Shown piece by piece: positions 8,747 through 17,483 of a DNA stretch of 38,978 nt (position 1 is the stretch's first letter; every line of letters begins with the position of its first letter). Position numbers and translations under genes: made by a program. Source of the stretch: an uncultured Eubacteriales bacterium. Lineage in GTDB: Bacteria > Bacillota > Clostridia > Christensenellales > CAG-138. The notes under the pieces are model-generated. The model searched no databases and was not told the DNA's origin. It saw only the letters and a list, made by a program, of their open reading frames with translations. Where the stretch lies: contig ONMC01000002.1 in assembly GCA_900318745.1 (NCBI GenBank), forward strand, positions 1 to 38,978, written 5' to 3'.

Positions 8747-9076
8747 GTCTTATACTATGCGAAGGCTATGTAGTTTGGAACCAGAGCGAAATAAAAGACA
8801 GAAGACACATAAAAATCGGAATACCGATTTGATCAAACAGGATTCGTGTCACAATACATCGGAAATCTGACAGAGGGATGAGGAGGGGCGATTTGGATGT
8901 GCCGTAAAACCGTTTCGTTGCGGGACCGATCGAAAAACGGGGAAAAGACCGAAGCGAGCGGAACGCGACGGAAGTCGGCCGACGATCGGACGGTCGGACA
9001 CAACTGAAGTCTGCGCATGCGAAGAAGTCTGTCGTACGCCGCAGGCAACGAAAAAACCTCATCGGGAGAAGAAACA
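8747..9076 (+). other. Long 5' leader of LCP gene A
   Basis: About 330 transcribed but mostly unannotated bases. It contains a small hairpin (AAATCGG-AATA-CCGATTT, 8813-8830) not followed by a U-run, a 36-codon ORF with a strong ribosome binding site, and GC-rich segments with complementary CCGATCG/CGATCGG blocks (near 8926 and 8983) that could pair. I do not recognise a known riboswitch class. A regulatory role is inferred only from length and structure. Confidence 0.45.
8897..9007 (+). CDS. Possible 36-residue leader peptide
   Basis: ATG at 8897 follows AGGAGGGG by 8 bases, one of the best ribosome binding sites in the window. The 36-codon frame ends in TGA at 9005-9007, 69 bases before LCP gene A. 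The product is short, very basic and hydrophilic (MCRKTVSLRDRSKNGEK at the start, VGHN at the end), with no signal peptide or membrane segment. It may act through its translation rather than as a protein, or the site may be chance. No family is recognised. Confidence 0.35.
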   Translation: MCRKTVSLRDRSKNGEKTEASGTRRKSADDRTVGHN

Positions 9077-10579
9077 ATGGGAAAGAAAAAAACAAAAGCA
9101 ACACGCACAAAAATGAAGAAAGGTCAGATCATAACGCTGATCGTGCTCGGCAGCATCGCGCTGCTGCTGCTCGGCGCAGGCATCTATCTGTGGAACGTTA
9201 TGGAACGGCCGGAAGCATTCTTCGATCAGGACGAACAGCGCAGCGAAACGCCGGTTCCAGAGGCGACGCCGCTGTTCGATATCGCGGCATATCTGTCGGA
9301 GGAAGAGCGCGGGAGCGCGCCTGCCCTGCAGCCGGAAGAAACGCCGGAAGTCAAGACGATCACCGGCATGGTCAACATCGCGCTGTTCGGGATCGACGCG
9401 CACGAGGACGGGTCATCGACCAGCGGTTCCATGCCGCATACCGACGCGAACATGATCGTTGCCGTCAATTTCGATACGAAGCAGATCAGTCTGATCTCCA
9501 TCGCGAGAGACTGCTTCACCTCCGTTCCGGGACACAGCGGATTCTATAAGTTCAACGGTATTTTCAACGTCGGCGGCGGCATGAGCGATCCGAATGCCGG
9601 CTTCGAGCTTTCCAGCAGAGCGGCGGAAGAGTGGCTCGGCGGCGTTGCGGTTCCTTACTATTTCGGCGTGGACTTTCAGGCGGTGATCGATCTGGTCGAC
9701 ATGATCGGCGGCATCGACTTTGATGTGGACGTTACGCTGCATACGCTCGACGGAAAGACGATCGGCAAAGGACATCGTCATCTGGACGGTCAAGGCGTCA
9801 TGGCCTATATGCGGATGCGCAAAACCGCGGAGGGACTGGATTCGTACCGTACGGCAAGACAGCGCAAGATGCTGGTCGCCATCTTCAGGAAGCTGAAGGA
9901 AGAAGGCAAGCTGTCGATGATCCCCGATTTCCTCAAGACGATGGAGCAGAATATCTATACAAACACGACGGCGACGCAGGTGGCTGCGCTGGTCAGCTTT
10001 GCGCAGGACATCGATCCGGACAGCATCCAGACGTACAGCTTCCAGGGCAACATGAAGGAGCAGTATCTGTGGCGGTATTGCTTCATCAATCAGCAGGACC
10101 GCATCGACATCCTCAAGAAGGTATACGGGATCGACGCCGAGCCGATGTATGTCAATTCGCCGGTGTATGAGACGTTCCTGTACGACAGCGGCTTTTTGGC
10201 GATCCAGTATATCAATACCGCGAAAAAGATCTTCGAAGCGGTACATGCCTCTCCGGATGCAAGCAACATGACGGAAGCGCAGAAATCGGCATATGCAAGA
10301 TGCTGGAAGGATCTGGAGAATCTTCAGGAGAAATTCTATGAGGCGGATCAGTGGACGCGCGCGCATTATGACAGCTCGGACCAGCTGACGTCCAAGGATA
10401 CAACGCAGCGCAGAAAACTTTACAATCAGCTGACGGAACTGGAATCGAAGCTGAAGAAATCCGGGAACGCGCTGAACAAGTCGTTCGGTTCGCCGTATAA
10501 GCCGGATTGGGACCATACCGTCAGCAAGTGGTTCGATAAGAACAGCGTGATCAACGAGGTTTACGTCGATTTCCGATAA
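9077..10579 (+). CDS. LytR-CpsA-Psr (LCP) family wall-polymer transferase A
   Basis: 500 residues from the ATG at 9077, preceded by GGGAGAAG; an in-frame ATG at 9017 lacks a site. There is a basic N-terminus, one membrane helix (about residues 16-41) and an extracellular LCP domain (about 95-290). Conserved residues are visible: Asp123 in PHTDANM, and Arg144-Asp145 in SIARD, which hold the Mg-pyrophosphate of the lipid substrate. LCP enzymes move undecaprenyl-pyrophosphate-linked polymers onto peptidoglycan outside the cell. The C-terminal 200 residues are a long charged extension ending in INEVYVDF; LCP gene B has the same kind of tail ending in INAVYVNF. It opens the glycopolymer cluster, so it likely attaches that polymer to the wall. 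Confidence 0.9.
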   Translation: MGKKKTKATRTKMKKGQIITLIVLGSIALLLLGAGIYLWNVMERPEAFFDQDEQRSETPVPEATPLFDIAAYLSEEERGSAPALQPEETPEVKTITGMVNIALFGIDAHEDGSSTSGSMPHTDANMIVAVNFDTKQISLISIARDCFTSVPGHSGFYKFNGIFNVGGGMSDPNAGFELSSRAAEEWLGGVAVPYYFGVDFQAVIDLVDMIGGIDFDVDVTLHTLDGKTIGKGHRHLDGQGVMAYMRMRKTAEGLDSYRTARQRKMLVAIFRKLKEEGKLSMIPDFLKTMEQNIYTNTTATQVAALVSFAQDIDPDSIQTYSFQGNMKEQYLWRYCFINQQDRIDILKKVYGIDAEPMYVNSPVYETFLYDSGFLAIQYINTAKKIFEAVHASPDASNMTEAQKSAYARCWKDLENLQEKFYEADQWTRAHYDSSDQLTSKDTTQRRKLYNQLTELESKLKKSGNALNKSFGSPYKPDWDHTVSKWFDKNSVINEVYVDFR

Positions 10580-10632
10580 CTCGGTTCGCTTCTGCCCGCA
10601 GAACGGCAGAGTTGAGGATGGGGAAGAGAAAC

Positions 10633-12684
10633 ATGAATAGACAGAATAACCAATTGTATACGCGGGGCACAAAGCATAAAGGAAGCGAACGACAGCTTCT
10701 TTCGGTACTGTTTGCCGTATTGGACTTCATCGCTGCGGTCGCTTCCTACTTTCTTGCGCTTTGGATCCGCTTCGATTTCGTTTTTTCGAACATTACGAAG
10801 GCTTATATCACGGCGTTCAACCGGTTCATTCTGCCGTATGCGCTGCTGGTCGTGCTGGTCATGTGGCTGTTTCGACTGTACCGCTCGCTTTGGCGCTATA
10901 TCGGCGTACGGGAAATGGTGCGAACGATCGAGGCGTCTCTGCTGCTGTCCGCGATCCATGCGGTCGCGATCACGCTGATTTTCGAGCGCATGCCGATCTC
11001 GTATTATCTCGGCGGCGCCATGATCCAGACGATCCTTTTGATCGGAATCCGCATCTCCTACCGCGTATTCGATTATCTGCGCGGGGAAAGAACCCTGAAC
11101 CGCGCGGCAAGCAAAAACGTCATGCTGATCGGCGCCGGCAACGCGGGGCAGATGATTTTGAAGGACATGATCCTGAATCCCGGGATCAAAGAAAGGATCG
11201 TCTGCATCATCGACGACGATCCGGGCAAACAGCACCGGTATCTTGAGGGCGTTCCGATCGTCGGAACACGGGACGATATTCTTTCCTGCGTCGAAAAGTA
11301 TCACATCGACAAGATCTATCTCGCGATCCCGAGCGCGACGGCGGAACAGAAGCGCGATATCCTCGCGATCTGCAATGAAACCGACTGCGAACTCAAGCAG
11401 CTGCCCGGCATGTATCAGCTGATCTCCGGGCAGATCACGGTCAGCGCCATGAAGGACGTCGCGGTGGAGGATCTTCTGGGACGCGAACCGATCCGCTCCG
11501 ATCTTTCGGAAGTGTTTTCGTTCGTGCACGGCAAGACGGTGCTTGTCACCGGCGGAGGCGGTTCGATCGGCAGCGAGCTCTGCCGTCAGATCGCCGCGCA
11601 TGAGCCCAAGCAGCTGATCATCTTCGATATCTACGAAAACAGCGCATATGACATCCAGCAGGAGCTGAAGGATCAGTACAAGAATCTGAATCTCGTGGTG
11701 CTGATCGGTTCCGTGCGAGACAGCCGCCGGATGTTCAAGGTGTTCAAGACCTATCATCCGCAGATCGTATATCACGCGGCGGCGCACAAGCATGTCGCGC
11801 TGATGGAGGACAGTCCGTGCGAATCGATCAAGAACAACGTGCTCGGCACCTATAAGACCGCCTATGCGGCGATGGTCCACGGCTGCGAGCGCTTTGTGCT
11901 GATCTCCACGGACAAGGCGGTCAACCCGACCAATGTTATGGGCGCCAGCAAGCGCCTGTGCGAAATGGTCATTCAGTGCTTCGACGCCAAGATCAAGGCG
12001 GGCAAGGCGAACGAGATCCCGCAGCTGTTCACGCATGTGGGATATGAGAATGCGGACAAGGACGGAACGGGACGCGTGTTCCGGAATATCCGCACGGAAT
12101 TCGTGGCAGTGCGCTTCGGAAACGTGCTCGGCAGCAACGGCTCGGTCATCCCGCTGTTCAAAAAGCAGATCGCAAAGGGCGGTCCCGTGACCGTCACGCA
12201 TAAGGACGTGATCCGCTACTTCATGACGATCCCGGAGGCGGTCAGTCTCGTCATGCTCGCCGGAACTTACGCAAAGGGCGGCGAGATCTTCGTGCTCGAT
12301 ATGGGCAGCCCCGTCAAGATCGATACGCTTGCGCGAAACCTGATCAAGCAGGCGGGATTGAAACCCGATGTGGACATCAAGATCGAGTACACCGGTCTGC
12401 GTCCCGGCGAGAAGCTCTATGAGGAGAAGCTCATGGCGGAGGAAGGACTCAAAAAGACCGACAACGATCTGATTCATATCGGCGCGCCGATCCCGTTCGA
12501 CCACGACCTGTTCCTCAGAAATCTCGAAACGCTGATGAACGCGGCGTACGCGAATGACGATCACATCCGCGAGCTGATCATGGGTATGGTCCCGACCTAT
12601 CACCCCGTGAACAACGGCGAGACCGTCACCGTCATCGGCGACGCGAAGAACGCGGTCGGGGACAGGCAGCCGATCGCAGGCTGA
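10633..12684 (+). CDS. Membrane-bound nucleoside-diphosphate-sugar 4,6-dehydratase (PglF/CapD/WbpM type)
   Basis: 683 residues from the ATG at 10633, which has GGGGAAGAG before it; ATG at 10618 and TTG at 10612 are alternatives. Four N-terminal membrane helices are followed by a first Rossmann domain (GAGNAG, 167-172) and a second extended-SDR domain with TGGGGSIGSE (306-315). The active site shows the Met-for-Tyr variant of this family: ISTDKA, then Met436-x3-Lys440 (VMGASK). Relatives convert UDP-GlcNAc to the UDP-4-keto-6-deoxy sugar. With the DegT aminotransferase right behind, the expected product is a UDP-4-amino-4,6-dideoxy sugar, the precursor of bacillosamine-like residues. The gap to LCP gene A is 53 bases. 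Confidence 0.9.
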   Translation: MNRQNNQLYTRGTKHKGSERQLLSVLFAVLDFIAAVASYFLALWIRFDFVFSNITKAYITAFNRFILPYALLVVLVMWLFRLYRSLWRYIGVREMVRTIEASLLLSAIHAVAITLIFERMPISYYLGGAMIQTILLIGIRISYRVFDYLRGERTLNRAASKNVMLIGAGNAGQMILKDMILNPGIKERIVCIIDDDPGKQHRYLEGVPIVGTRDDILSCVEKYHIDKIYLAIPSATAEQKRDILAICNETDCELKQLPGMYQLISGQITVSAMKDVAVEDLLGREPIRSDLSEVFSFVHGKTVLVTGGGGSIGSELCRQIAAHEPKQLIIFDIYENSAYDIQQELKDQYKNLNLVVLIGSVRDSRRMFKVFKTYHPQIVYHAAAHKHVALMEDSPCESIKNNVLGTYKTAYAAMVHGCERFVLISTDKAVNPTNVMGASKRLCEMVIQCFDAKIKAGKANEIPQLFTHVGYENADKDGTGRVFRNIRTEFVAVRFGNVLGSNGSVIPLFKKQIAKGGPVTVTHKDVIRYFMTIPEAVSLVMLAGTYAKGGEIFVLDMGSPVKIDTLARNLIKQAGLKPDVDIKIEYTGLRPGEKLYEEKLMAEEGLKKTDNDLIHIGAPIPFDHDLFLRNLETLMNAAYANDDHIRELIMGMVPTYHPVNNGETVTVIGDAKNAVGDRQPIAG

Positions 12685-12710
12685 TCGCACCGAAAAAAGG
12701 AGTACTTTTT

Positions 12711-14021
12711 ATGAATCTGTTTCAAAACGACCCGCGGTTTGCGGGGATCGAGCCGTTCGAACGCAAGGTCTGGCTTGCAAGCCCCACGATGCACGGCGAC
12801 GAACAGCATTGGGTGGACGACGCCATCCGGACCAACTGGGTTTCGACCGTCGGCGCCAACATCAACGAGGTAGAGCGGCAGGTCGCAGCGCGCGTCGGCG
12901 TGAAGTATGCGGTTGCGCTCTCCTGCGGGACGGCCGCGCTGCATCTTGCGACGAAGCTTGCCGGCGAAAAGCTTTACGGCCAGGCGCGCCCGAATCAGGG
13001 AACGCTGCAGGGACATCGCGTGTTCTGCTCGGATATGACGTTCGATGCGTCCATCAATCCGGTTGCATACGAGGACGGCGAAGCGGTGTTCATCGACACC
13101 GAGCCGGACACCTGGAACATGGATCCCGTCGCGCTGGAACGCGCGTTCGATCTGTATCCGGAGGTGCGATTGATCATCGTTGCGCATCTGTACGGCACCC
13201 CGGGCAAGATGGAACAGATCAGGCGGATCGCGGATGCGCACGGTGCGCTGATCGTTGAAGACGCCGCGGAATCCTTCGGCGCGAAGTACAGATTGAACGG
13301 CGAATGGGTCGAAACGGGCACGCTCGGCGATTACAACTGCATCAGCTTCAACGGGAACAAGATCATCACCGGAAGCGCAGGCGGCATGTTTTTGACGAAC
13401 AGCCGCGAGGACGCCGAAAAGGTCCGCAAATGGTCGACACAGAGCCGCGAAGCGGCGCCGTGGTATCAGCACGAAGAGATCGGCTATAACTATCGCATGA
13501 GCAATATCGTCGCCGGCGTGGTGCGCGGACAGCTCCCGTATCTCGACGAGCATATCGCGCAGAAGAAAGCGATCTATGAGCGCTACCGGGCGGGTCTTTC
13601 GGATTTGCCGGTCAGGATGAATCCCTTCGATCCCGAAACGGCACAGCCGAACTTCTGGCTTTCGTGCATGATCATCGATGCGGACGCGATGGCGCCGTCG
13701 GTGCGCGGTGAGCAGGATTATCTGTATCAAACCGTTCCGGGCAAGAGTTCTCCGCACGAGATCCTTGACGCGCTTGCCGCGTTCAACGCCGAGGGGCGTC
13801 CGATCTGGAAGCCGATGCATATGCAGCCGATCTATCGCACGCATGCGTTCATCACCACCGAAGGCAACGGACGCGGCCGCAGCAACGCATACATTGCCGG
13901 CGCCGGCATCGACGTCGGCGCAGACATCTTCCGCCGCGGGCTCTGCCTGCCATCGGACAATAAAATGACGCCGGAACAGCAGAACGTGATCATCGACATC
14001 ATTCATCGGTGTTTTCAGTGA
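12711..14021 (+). CDS. DegT/DnrJ/EryC1/StrS aminotransferase (sugar 4-aminotransferase)
   Basis: 436 residues. AAGGAG lies 10 bases before the ATG. The PLP-dependent fold is clear: the Schiff-base lysine is Lys217 in SFNGNKIITG, preceded by VEDAAESFGA. It is expected to aminate the 4-keto sugar nucleotide made by the preceding dehydratase, as in the PglF-PglE pair. The free amino group made this way would be a natural acceptor for the ATP-grasp ligases further down. The substrate could differ in stereochemistry; that is not readable. After the TGA at 14019 the same frame stays open for 23 more codons (see findings). Confidence 0.9.
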   Translation: MNLFQNDPRFAGIEPFERKVWLASPTMHGDEQHWVDDAIRTNWVSTVGANINEVERQVAARVGVKYAVALSCGTAALHLATKLAGEKLYGQARPNQGTLQGHRVFCSDMTFDASINPVAYEDGEAVFIDTEPDTWNMDPVALERAFDLYPEVRLIIVAHLYGTPGKMEQIRRIADAHGALIVEDAAESFGAKYRLNGEWVETGTLGDYNCISFNGNKIITGSAGGMFLTNSREDAEKVRKWSTQSREAAPWYQHEEIGYNYRMSNIVAGVVRGQLPYLDEHIAQKKAIYERYRAGLSDLPVRMNPFDPETAQPNFWLSCMIIDADAMAPSVRGEQDYLYQTVPGKSSPHEILDALAAFNAEGRPIWKPMHMQPIYRTHAFITTEGNGRGRSNAYIAGAGIDVGADIFRRGLCLPSDNKMTPEQQNVIIDIIHRCFQ

Positions 14022-14118
14022 AAGCATCAGGAAGTGTCGGAAGAACTGGTCAATTACATGTGGCAGAAGTTTGAGGAGCAGCGCAGGAACTGACGCTGCG
14101 CAGCGGAGTGTAGAGAGA

Positions 14119-15303
14119 ATGGCAACGAATTACGACGTACTGCTCGAAAAAGTAAGAGCACTGGGAATGGATTACAAATGGGCAAAGATGTTCGTCAAGA
14201 AACTGAAAGACGACGAAGAAGCTTTTCCCGTTTCGGATGAGTCGCAAAAGCAATGGGCAATGGAAAAGGGATTTTTCCCGGGGCGCATTGCACTGTACGG
14301 ACTGACGGAAGAGAACTGGAAAGACTATATGCCGGACTATCCGTACTTTATGCTGCATCCGCTGAACAATCATTTTCTGAAGTGGCTGGATAAGACGACC
14401 CTGAAATATGTTCTCAACAGCAACGGCTGTGAGGAAACGATGCCGGACTATTTTGTCTACGTCGAAAACGAGCAGTGCGGAGGGCGGTTTACGTATCTGA
14501 TGGATTGTCCGACGGATATTCCGAAAGATAAAGACTTCCTCCTGAACCTGCTCAAAAAGAAGAGGATCCTTGCGATGAAGCCCAATTCCGGCACTTCGGG
14601 CGGATTGGGATTTATCAAGCTGGAACTGAAAAACAGCGAGCTGTATGAGAACAACAAGCCGATCGATATGACGCGGCTTGAAGAGATCCGCGATGCCATG
14701 CGCAATTACATTGTGACGGAGTATTGTGCGCAGCATCATGATCTCGCCCGGATCTGGCCGGACAGCGAATGCACGCTTCGCGTGATCATGTGCAAGAATG
14801 TGCCGAAGGATCGGTACGAGGAAACGACATGGTCAAACGTCGTTTCGTTCGCACGGTTCGGAGCCGCGCGATCCGGCGGCGCAAGCAACCTTTCCGCGGG
14901 CGGCGTCGGTATCGGATTCGATTATGAAACCGGCGTGTTCCAAACGACCGGCGTACGGTATCGCCGCTTCTGCGACGACGGGGAATGGCGGATCCGGCAG
15001 CACCCGGATACCGGGTTCGTATGGGAAGGATTCCGGCTTCCGAACTGGACGTACGTCAGACAAAAGATCGAGCAGGTATGCCGGCATCTGTCTTCTTTGG
15101 ATTATATGGGGTTTGATATCATCATTACGGAAGACGGAATGAAGCTCTGCGAGATCAATTCCCATGCGGCGCTGGATTATTCGCAGGTCATGAGCGGACC
15201 GGCGCTTCAAAAGGATCGGGTAAGAGCGTTTTTTGCAGGCAAAGGTCTGTACGAAATTGACGGACGCGCATTTTACCGCGCATACGCGGAAAGTCAGGAA
15301 TAA
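14119..15303 (+). CDS. Sugar-transfer-associated ATP-grasp ligase 1
   Basis: 394 residues from the ATG at 14119; the ribosome binding site (GGAG about 11 bases upstream) is weak. The N-terminal region (about 110 residues) includes MDYKWAKMFVKKL. The ATP-grasp part shows MKPNSGTSGGLGFIKL (nucleotide-binding strand and glycine loop), SECTLRVIMCK, an SAGGVGIGFDYETG segment, and the metal-binding end GFDIIITEDGMKLCEINSH. These features match the 'sugar-transfer associated ATP-grasp' family (PF14397). ATP-grasp enzymes join a carboxylate, activated as acyl phosphate, to an amine. In this cluster it may link an amino acid or uronic acid to an amino sugar; the exact reaction is unknown. Confidence 0.8.
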   Translation: MATNYDVLLEKVRALGMDYKWAKMFVKKLKDDEEAFPVSDESQKQWAMEKGFFPGRIALYGLTEENWKDYMPDYPYFMLHPLNNHFLKWLDKTTLKYVLNSNGCEETMPDYFVYVENEQCGGRFTYLMDCPTDIPKDKDFLLNLLKKKRILAMKPNSGTSGGLGFIKLELKNSELYENNKPIDMTRLEEIRDAMRNYIVTEYCAQHHDLARIWPDSECTLRVIMCKNVPKDRYEETTWSNVVSFARFGAARSGGASNLSAGGVGIGFDYETGVFQTTGVRYRRFCDDGEWRIRQHPDTGFVWEGFRLPNWTYVRQKIEQVCRHLSSLDYMGFDIIITEDGMKLCEINSHAALDYSQVMSGPALQKDRVRAFFAGKGLYEIDGRAFYRAYAESQE

Positions 15304-15323
15304 GCAGAAACGGGGAAAAGAGT

Positions 15324-16067
15324 ATGGCCGAAACATCTCTAGCATCAAAAATCAGAACCGATATCCCGCATCCGAAGAACAGCATCTATTCCAGATATAT
15401 CAAGCGGGTTCTGGATGTTGTGCTGAGCGGGCTTGCGATCGTGATCCTGAGTCCTCTTCTGCTGACGCTCGTGATCCTGGAACTGGTCTTTCACGGCAAA
15501 CCCGTATTCTATATGGACAAACGTCCGGGAAAAGACGGAAAGATCTTTGCAATGTACAAGTTCCGGTCGATGATCAACGAGACCGAAAGAAACGGCGTGC
15601 ATCTGACGCCGGCGGAAAGGATCACACCGTTCGGGCGCTTTTTAAGGAGAACGTCGCTGGACGAGCTGGGCGGACTGTTCAACATTTTCAACGGGACGAT
15701 GTCAATCATCGGTCCCCGTCCGCTGATGGTGGATTATCTCCCTCTATACAACCAAAGGCATAAATACCGTCACTGTGTCCGCCCGGGTCTTGCGTGCTGG
15801 CGGATCGGCGGAACCGATCGGCTCGACACAAAGACATGGACGTGGAACGATCAGTTTGAAAGCGATATTTATTACGTTGAAAACATCAGTTTTTGGCTGG
15901 ACGTCAGAATGGTGTTCAAAACGATTAAGATCGTTCTGACAAAGAGCGAAATGCGAACGGATTCGAACCGGGTCAAATTCGACGGAAAGAATCTTCTTGA
16001 GACAAGGACCAAAAAGCAGATCATCGAAGATGAGGAAAGAAAGGCGGAAGCAGCAGGGAACGCCTGA
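15324..16067 (+). CDS. Initiating phosphoglycosyl transferase (bacterial sugar transferase family)
   Basis: 247 residues; GGGGAAAAGAG precedes the ATG. It belongs to the PF02397 family: one re-entrant membrane segment (about 31-55), then YKFRSM, and the signature DELGGLFNIFNGTMSIIGPRP. It transfers sugar-1-phosphate from UDP-sugar to undecaprenyl phosphate at the inner leaflet and so begins the repeat unit. With PglF- and PglE-like genes nearby, a bacillosamine-like sugar is the likely first residue, but galactose- or glucose-specific relatives look much the same. It is the only recognisable sugar transferase in the cluster. Confidence 0.93.
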   Translation: MAETSLASKIRTDIPHPKNSIYSRYIKRVLDVVLSGLAIVILSPLLLTLVILELVFHGKPVFYMDKRPGKDGKIFAMYKFRSMINETERNGVHLTPAERITPFGRFLRRTSLDELGGLFNIFNGTMSIIGPRPLMVDYLPLYNQRHKYRHCVRPGLACWRIGGTDRLDTKTWTWNDQFESDIYYVENISFWLDVRMVFKTIKIVLTKSEMRTDSNRVKFDGKNLLETRTKKQIIEDEERKAEAAGNA

Positions 16068-16091
16068 TCCTGACGGTTGAAGGAGAATCGC

Positions 16092-17483
16092 ATGGTACTG
16101 AGGATCTACGGATTGAAAGACCGGACATTTCAAAAGATCGCGATGCTTGGCGCAAGGAACAACAGCCTGGCCGATAAGCTGTGCGCGTTCCTGCTTGCGT
16201 TATGTCCGATCATCCAGTTTTACAAGGGCATATATCAGAATGCCGGATTCACAGTACTGATCCTGCTGTTCCCGTATATAGCGATCAAGTTCATTCGGGT
16301 TCTGAATCGAGACGGCATCGACAAGCGATGCCTGACCGCGATCCTTCCCATGATCCTTTTCCAGGCATACAAAATGGTGGATCATTCGATCAACATGAAC
16401 AGGATCCTGTACGGGGTATTCTTTATCTTTCTGTTTCTGGCCATTGCGGTCGGCTGTATCAACGTCGGGTATTTCATCAAATATGCGGTGTTGATCGGCA
16501 CGGCGGCGGGCGTTCTTCTTCTGATCCAATATATCTGCTACTATATTCTCGGATTCCATCTTCAGCTGGCGCCGACCTCGCTGTTTTTGAAGTCGAGCGC
16601 CGGATGGATCGCAGGCGCGCAGACCGGATTGTACGGCATACGCGGTCTGAAGAATGACTTCTACCGCCCCTGCGCGTTCTTTATGGAACCTTCGCACCTG
16701 TTCCTGTACTGCTTCCCGATCTTGTGCCTGATGCTGTTTTCTCAGGGACAGGATCGTGCGCGTCTCCGGTATGCGGGATGGATCACGCTGGCAATGTTTC
16801 TCTCCACATCCGGCATGGGGGTCGTTTGCTCGGTCGCAGTCTGGATCGTCTATTTTGCGCTGTATCGCAGCAAAGACAACAAGCGCAACGTTGCGAGATG
16901 GAAGAATATGCTGACCGTCCGGAATCTGTCGATCCTGATCGGAGTGGTGCTGGCACTCGTCATTCTTTACTTTACCGTGCCGGTGTTCGGCAAGACGGTC
17001 GACCGTTTTTTGAAAGAGACTTCGACGGGCGGATCGTCCGCGGTAGACGGGCGCAACAGACTGGCGAGGGGATTGATCCGGAGCATCACGGGAAGCGCGC
17101 GGATATTCGGTGTGTCGGAAACGCTGGACGTTTCCTTCAATATGCCGGGCTTTTACGCGACGTTTTATAAATTCGGATGGATCGGCGTCATCCTTTCGTA
17201 CTGGTATTACGGACAGTTCGTGTTCCGTGTCAGAGGCAGCGGATTCTGGATCAGCCTGATCGTGCTGATCGTTTCGTTCTTCTCTGCGCATACGCACGGA
17301 ACGTTTTATATGATGTACTTCATCATCGTTCAAATGAACGCGATGTATATGCACGGAAGGGAGCGGATCGCGGTAAGCGACGGATACTTCCGAAGCAGCG
17401 TGTGCCGTGCGGATGTGAATGAGAGCGAACGGAAGCGCACGGCCTGGAATGAAGCAATTGAACCGATCGGAGGAAATGAATGA
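16092..17483 (+). CDS. Polytopic membrane protein, Wzy-like polymerase / O-antigen ligase candidate
   Basis: 463 residues from the ATG at 16092, which has GAAGGAGAA in front; an in-frame TTG at 16077 is unlikely. There are about ten hydrophobic segments and one larger outward loop with an Arg- and His-rich surrounding (GLKNDFYRPCAFFMEPSH; later VDGRNRLARGLIR), the layout of O-antigen polymerases. Such proteins join lipid-linked repeat units at the outer membrane face. Sequence alone does not separate polymerase from ligase; the presence of a flippase and an initiating transferase in the cluster favours Wzy. It overlaps the next gene by ATGA, so translation is likely coupled. Confidence 0.75.
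   Translation: MVLRIYGLKDRTFQKIAMLGARNNSLADKLCAFLLALCPIIQFYKGIYQNAGFTVLILLFPYIAIKFIRVLNRDGIDKRCLTAILPMILFQAYKMVDHSINMNRILYGVFFIFLFLAIAVGCINVGYFIKYAVLIGTAAGVLLLIQYICYYILGFHLQLAPTSLFLKSSAGWIAGAQTGLYGIRGLKNDFYRPCAFFMEPSHLFLYCFPILCLMLFSQGQDRARLRYAGWITLAMFLSTSGMGVVCSVAVWIVYFALYRSKDNKRNVARWKNMLTVRNLSILIGVVLALVILYFTVPVFGKTVDRFLKETSTGGSSAVDGRNRLARGLIRSITGSARIFGVSETLDVSFNMPGFYATFYKFGWIGVILSYWYYGQFVFRVRGSGFWISLIVLIVSFFSAHTHGTFYMMYFIIVQMNAMYMHGRERIAVSDGYFRSSVCRADVNESERKRTAWNEAIEPIGGNE

Noticed and set aside
8813..8830. Hairpin AAATCGG-AATA-CCGATTT considered as a terminator or attenuator
   Set aside because: No U-run follows and the stem is short and AT-rich; kept only as part of the leader description.
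7029..8870. A 613-codon open frame on the + strand opposite guaB
   Set aside because: It is antisense to a clear IMP dehydrogenase, gives a low-complexity Arg/Ala/Asp-rich protein without a family, and covers the guaB promoter; it is a by-product of GC-rich codon use.
10561..12690. A 709-codon open frame on the minus strand opposite the dehydratase gene
   Set aside because: Same reason: antisense to a well-supported gene, composition typical of a shadow frame and no start signal.
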